Positions 25,009-28,154 of a stretch of 28,154 nt of DNA are shown here, one piece after another. The DNA is taken from the NCBI RefSeq assembly GCF_000169335.1, contig NZ_AAXW01000055.1, positions 1 to 28,154 on the forward strand, in the 5' to 3' direction. The position numbers were made by a program, and so were the translations under genes. The notes beneath the pieces were generated by a model that was not told the origin of the DNA, did no database searches, and was given only the letters and a program-made list of their open reading frames with translations. Every line of letters starts with the position of its first letter. The stretch's first letter is position 1. Origin of the DNA: Crocosphaera chwakensis CCY0110. Its GTDB lineage: Bacteria > Cyanobacteriota > Cyanobacteriia > Cyanobacteriales > Microcystaceae.

Positions 25009-25206
25009 TTAATTTTGAGCTTTTTGAGGGCTTGACTCTAAATTGATCAAGCAACGACGGCAAGGACAAATTAATTTATTTTGATTTTTCTGTTGTTCTT
25101 TGCACTCAGTACAATTACTTGGTAAACAATTAGATTCTTTTGAACAGGTCATAAAAAATTTTCTAGTTTTATTTTTTAGTTTATTCTGGCTCGTTTCTGA
25201 TAGCAA
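25009..25206 (-). CDS. Small Cys-rich protein, possible zinc-binding regulator
   Basis: 65 residues from 25206, or 47 from an internal ATG at 25152. The core has seven Cys in 33 residues (CSKESNCLPSNCTEC, then CPCRRC), a spacing that could hold one or two zinc ions. The rest is Lys/Asn/Gln-rich. It lies upstream of the seven-gene operon on the same strand, and the inverted repeat at 25207-25232 abuts its upstream start codon. It is divergent from the recombinase gene, the place where an element's regulator or excision factor is often found. It may also be a chance ORF. Confidence 0.4.
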   Translation of the reverse strand: MLSETSQNKLKNKTRKFFMTCSKESNCLPSNCTECKEQQKNQNKLICPCRRCLINLESSPQKAQN

Positions 25207-25232
25207 CTACAGAAAATGTATATTTTCCGTAG
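25207..25232. promoter_or_regulatory. Inverted repeat CTACAGAAAAT/ATTTTCCGTAG
   Basis: The 11-bp arms at 25207-25217 and 25222-25232 pair with one mismatch. The left arm begins with the same CTACAGA as the next inverted repeat about 100 bp to the right. Possible operator or recombinase-binding site. Confidence 0.5.
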
Positions 25233-25305
25233 TATCTATGATTGGCTATAACTCAAGCTGTGGGTACATTAGAAGTAAGTTTAATGTTTCTCAAATATTT
25301 AACAA

Positions 25306-25342
25306 CTACAGATTTAAGTAGATTCTGTATGTAAATCTGTAG
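25306..25342. promoter_or_regulatory. Inverted repeat CTACAGATTTA/TAAATCTGTAG before the recombinase gene
   Basis: Perfect 11-bp arms (25306-25316, 25332-25342) around a 15-base centre, ending 31 bp before the recombinase ATG. Position and symmetry suit an operator, an attachment-site core or recombinase arm sites. Confidence 0.55.
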
Positions 25343-25529
25343 TCATTTTCTTCTTAAACAAAGAGGTTTAAAAATGTCAGTTGGTGGTAAAGCTAAAGTA
25401 TTAAATGCAACGGAATGGGCCAAACTTGAAAAAGTTGGACAATCGATCACTCATCAAACGATTTGGGCCCTGTTGCGGTTTACTGGGTGTCGTTCTCAAG
25501 AAGCCAGATTATTGACAGTCGACAATGTC

Positions 25530-25535
25530 TACATA
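25530..25535. repeat. Target site duplication, left copy
   Basis: TACATA directly left of the IS, repeated at 27226-27231. Removing the IS and one copy restores the recombinase frame. Confidence 0.88.
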
Positions 25536-25563
25536 GGGTTTGCTGAAAAAGTTTCTCCAAAAT

Positions 25564-27090
25564 TTATGCGGCCAAAAGCCGATAATTTCCCTGCCAATTA
25601 ATAATTTTTCTTTCTATAAATTTGCTATAAATATAATTTTCATTAATATAATTGTGGTTGAATAGTTCATCAGTTTTAATATTAATGAATAACCACAAAT
25701 AAAGCGACAAAAACTGCCGAAGCAGTCTGGAAAGATTGACAACTAGAAAGGTAATGGCAATAGAAGTTTCTGAGGTTTCAGGGAGTTTAGTCATGACGAG
25801 ATTCAAGCTAAACGAAGATTTAGCTTGTCCAAATTTTCCCTCAATAGCATTTCGGAAACTTTCGTCTGAGCGAGCTTGTTTCTTCTCTTCTTCACTGACA
25901 TTTTTCGGAGGTCTTCCTAACTTCGGACCACTAATTCTTATTCCTCTCTCTTTACACCAATTTCTATTTTCTCTAGTTCTATAAATTTTATCAACATGAA
26001 CAGATTCGGGATAATAGCCAAACATTTCTCTATACTTTTCTACTTGTTCTTTTAAATGACAAGATTCATTTAAGTTTTCCCAACTTATTCGGTCTAAAAA
26101 TACATAATTATCCACACAGCTAACCGAGAGCTTAGCTCCAAACTCTATTGGTTTTCCTGCTTTTCCTCTGACTATAGGACGAATATGGGGTTGAGTTAAA
26201 CTTACAATTCTTTGGGGAACACTCTGGGTTTTATTCTCCCACATTACTCGTTGTTGTTTATAAACTTTTTTGATAGTTTCTAGAAGATTTTGCTGTCTTT
26301 TACTCAGATTTTTGAGGGAAGCCCCAGCTTGATTCAAGTCTTCTATATGTCCTAGATTGTTCTTAACGTATTTCAACTGTTTTTCTATAGCTTTTCTCCT
26401 TTCTTGATAAGAAACTTTTCCTTTTTTAGCTACCTTTAAATATTCTTTTCTGGCAATGTGTCTAGAAATTCTCGGTTTTTTCCTCAGTTTTCCTCTTAAA
26501 GCTTTATAAAGATTGTCTATTATTCTTTCTGTCTCAATTCTAGCTTGATTTAATATTCCTAAATCTGTCGGATATTTTATATCGGCCGGCGCACAAGTTG
26601 CATCTAGTATTAGTTTACCTCGATTTTTTAGTTTTTTTCCTTTTTCTTGGGGTAAATCCTTTTTTTTTATTTCTTTATCAAGCTTTTCTTTCTCTTTTTT
26701 CACTATTTCTTTATTTATTTTATTCACCAAATCTACATCAATCCTTTTCCTAAAATGAACTAGCATTGAAGCTTCCACTGGTGGCTCTTGTTGATAACAA
26801 TTTAAACCTATAAAGTATTGTAGATAAGGATTTTCTCTAATCTGTTCTATTGTTTCTCTATCACTTGTTCCTAACTTTTCCTTAATAATTAATATCCCTA
26901 ATGCCATTCTAAATGGTTTAGCTGGCGCACCTTTTTCTGCTGAAAAAAGTTTAGCATATTCTTCTTCAAAATCATCCCAAGGTATTAGTTCTGCCATGAT
27001 TACCCAACGATTACTTGGGGATAATTTTCCCTCGAAGGGCAATTCAAAATTTTCTGGGGCGGGTGAAGGCTGCTCCTCTTTTCGATACAT
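25564..27090 (-). CDS. IS1182/IS5-superfamily DDE transposase
   Basis: 508 residues, intact. The N-terminal DUF772-like domain (PFRMALGILIIKEKLGTSDRETIEQIRENPYLQ) spans about 59-92. The DDE triad is probably D163 (LILDATCAPADIKYP), D367 (SVHVDKIYRTREN) and E417 (RNAIEGKFGQAK). Between the first two is a Lys-rich helical insertion. It cuts and pastes the element. The stop lies 28 bp from the left end of the IS. The family name (IS1182 rather than another IS5 relative) is from size and domain order only. Confidence 0.9.
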   Translation of the reverse strand: MYRKEEQPSPAPENFELPFEGKLSPSNRWVIMAELIPWDDFEEEYAKLFSAEKGAPAKPFRMALGILIIKEKLGTSDRETIEQIRENPYLQYFIGLNCYQQEPPVEASMLVHFRKRIDVDLVNKINKEIVKKEKEKLDKEIKKKDLPQEKGKKLKNRGKLILDATCAPADIKYPTDLGILNQARIETERIIDNLYKALRGKLRKKPRISRHIARKEYLKVAKKGKVSYQERRKAIEKQLKYVKNNLGHIEDLNQAGASLKNLSKRQQNLLETIKKVYKQQRVMWENKTQSVPQRIVSLTQPHIRPIVRGKAGKPIEFGAKLSVSCVDNYVFLDRISWENLNESCHLKEQVEKYREMFGYYPESVHVDKIYRTRENRNWCKERGIRISGPKLGRPPKNVSEEEKKQARSDESFRNAIEGKFGQAKSSFSLNLVMTKLPETSETSIAITFLVVNLSRLLRQFLSLYLWLFINIKTDELFNHNYINENYIYSKFIERKIINWQGNYRLLAA

Positions 27091-27171
27091 TTGTTCTTGA
27101 CTAACAACTGCAAGGTATCCCTACCAATTTTAGCGGTTTTTAGCTGCACTAGCTGATTTTTTTTTGTCATC

Positions 27172-27216
27172 GAATATGAGTGTAACCCTTGTTATCAAAA
27201 GGTTACACTCATATTC
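27172..27216. promoter_or_regulatory. 16-bp subterminal hairpin at the IS right end
   Basis: GAATATGAGTGTAACC (27172-27187) and GGTTACACTCATATTC (27201-27216) pair perfectly around a 13-base loop, and touch the terminal repeat. As it lies upstream of the transposase gene it could stop or mask transcripts entering from outside. Confidence 0.75.
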
Positions 27217-27225
27217 AGCAAACCC

Positions 27226-27231
27226 TACATA
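27226..27231. repeat. Target site duplication, right copy
   Basis: TACATA directly right of the IS, matching 25530-25535. Confidence 0.88.
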
Positions 27232-27763
27232 GATCCTGTTAATCGGGTGGTTAGAGATTGTGTTTACTTTCCTAAGAAAATCCGCAAAGGTAAGAAGTGG
27301 GCGATCTCTGTTCCGATTACTGACAAACTCAAATGGTATTTAGAACGGTATGAGGCCCCGGAATCTGGTTATCTGTTTCCCTCCCCTCGCAACCCTCAAA
27401 AACCCATATCCTATGAAGCCGTTTACAAATATATGAAAGATGCAGCCGCCAAAGCCGGGCTTGGTCATCACAAAATTGCCACTCACTCAGGACGGCGATC
27501 GCTTATTACTCATCTTCATGAGAACGGGGTCAGCTTAAAAACCATTCAAGGGATTACTGGCCATCGTCACTGACAGAATTTGTCCCCTTATGTTGAAATC
27601 TATGATGCTTTGATTCGGGGTGCGTTGGGAAACATAACCTTATGAGTTGAGGGTGAGGTTTGCTTCAAGGGGAATAGACCGATGATAATCATCACCAATT
27701 CCCCCCGATCGCTCTCTAACTATTAATGATCCTATTGATTTTCTATGGAGTTTTAAAAAACTG

Positions 27764-27961
27764 ATGAGGTTTCAAAAAAATACTTTTGTTGAAGATTTAT
27801 CTAAAACGTTTTTCCTAAGTCTTGAAGTTTTGGGACAACAAATTAATTATATTCTTTGTACCCCAGGATTAAATATTTTGTTTTGGGTGATTATGATACA
27901 AATATTAGTGGCGTTAGTGTTAACTGATTTATCATCAACTAACACATTTAACCATTTTTAG
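27764..27961 (+). CDS. Short hydrophobic ORF, uncertain
   Basis: 65 residues with one membrane-like span (LNILFWVIMIQILVALVLT). There is no ribosome site and no recognised family. It stands alone between the recombinase relic and the next transposase, so it may be spurious or a gene fragment. Confidence 0.25.
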   Translation: MRFQKNTFVEDLSKTFFLSLEVLGQQINYILCTPGLNILFWVIMIQILVALVLTDLSSTNTFNHF

Positions 27962-28040
27962 TGAAACTTGAACAATTGGGGTTATGACTGAGTTATATGT
28001 TAACGTGAGTTCGACGAGAATTTTGTAGCTGACAGAGAAC

Positions 28041-28080
28041 ACCAGACCTATGCTGGAAGTAGTATTCCTCAAGGTCTGGT
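28041..28080. repeat. Inverted repeat before the last transposase
   Basis: ACCAGACCT (28041-28049) and AGGTCTGGT (28072-28080) pair perfectly around 22 bases, ending three bases before the ATG at 28084. It could mask the start of the transposase in read-through RNA, as in other ISs, or mark the IS end region. Confidence 0.6.
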
Positions 28081-28083
28081 GCT

Positions 28084-28154
28084 ATGGATATAAAATCTCG
28101 TCTCGATCTGACTCAAGTTTTTTGTGATGTAGATGATTGTCTTCTTGCGCGTTC
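28084..28154 (+). CDS. Start of a transposase (IS982-like?), cut by window
   Basis: The ATG at 28084 opens MDIKSRLDLTQVFCDVDDCLL, running to the window end. The stretch LTQVFCDVDD resembles the N-terminus of IS982-type transposases (LTxLFCxVDDFC); this is recalled, not searched. Only 23 residues are visible. Confidence 0.5.
   Translation, partial: MDIKSRLDLTQVFCDVDDCLLAR

Larger units (their letters stand above)
25536..27225 (-). mobile_element. IS1182/IS5-like insertion sequence, complete
   Basis: 1690 bp, bounded by inverted repeats of GGGTTTGCTGAA (left end 25536, right end 27225) and by TACATA duplications. It contains one transposase gene on the minus strand. The right end also has a strong subterminal hairpin. 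Confidence 0.92.
25374..27645 (+). pseudogene. Short tyrosine recombinase, broken by an IS and a nonsense codon
   Basis: The 5' part (25374-25535) encodes 54 residues, including LLRFTGCRSQEARLL with the first catalytic Arg. The 3' part (27232-27645) resumes in frame after the IS, with the catalytic HSGR of the HxxR motif and GITGHRH. A TGA at 27571-27573 then cuts the frame before SPYVEIYD, which would hold the nucleophile Tyr. The repaired protein would be about 190 residues, only the catalytic domain and near the size of FimB/FimE-type invertases. By role it would have integrated the nearby element or inverted DNA. Confidence 0.85.

Overview
The window looks like chromosome of a unicellular, AT-rich cyanobacterium of the Crocosphaera/Cyanothece type. 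Support comes from repeated HIP1 octamers (GCGATCGC, for example near 3282, 6909, 8777, 9667, 14402, 16088, 17218, 18784, 23558 and 27495), a stand-alone orange-carotenoid-protein N-domain homologue, heptamer GGCAGGA/GGCAGAA repeats, a PEP-CTERM protein and a high load of insertion sequences. The genus is an inference from style, not a search result.

Positions 1-15.9 kb are ordinary chromosome. In order they hold: a multi-PAS GGDEF-EAL cyclic-di-GMP protein (cut by the window edge); a small Cys protein; the TldD metalloprotease; a PadR-type regulator with a His-rich tail and a perfect palindrome at its promoter; a PEP-CTERM exported protein; a Met/His-rich putative outer-membrane barrel; a broken small gene; a radical SAM/DUF2344 protein; a STAS protein; a small cyanobacterial protein; an MFS transporter; a membrane protein with a degenerate G domain; and a 2TM protein. 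The PEP-CTERM and barrel genes each carry the same 19-bp-like box (GAC-N5-GTC core) about 60 bp upstream of their starts, so they are probably co-regulated, perhaps by a metal-responsive repressor.

Positions 15.9-17.0 kb are a scar zone: an inverted relic of the radical SAM gene tail (parent at 8.6 kb) next to a truncated IS630-like transposase. The helical carotenoid protein gene and a small gene on the opposite strand follow.

Positions 18.2-25.2 kb hold a minus-strand block of seven mostly unrecognised genes that reads like one operon, ending with a single-TM protein and an overlapping L,D-transpeptidase-like protein. A complete group II intron (19421-21930, RT/maturase plus HNH) sits inside one of these genes in the antisense orientation. 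Removing it restores an open 151-codon gene that starts directly after its upstream neighbour's stop codon. To the right is a short tyrosine recombinase gene, broken by an IS1182/IS5-like element (25536-27225, TACATA duplication) and by a nonsense codon before the catalytic tyrosine. Two inverted repeats with a common CTACAGA core lie just upstream of it. The block plus recombinase may be the remains of an integrative or phage-like element. This is the best candidate here for something undescribed, but its function is unknown. The window ends in the start of another transposase.
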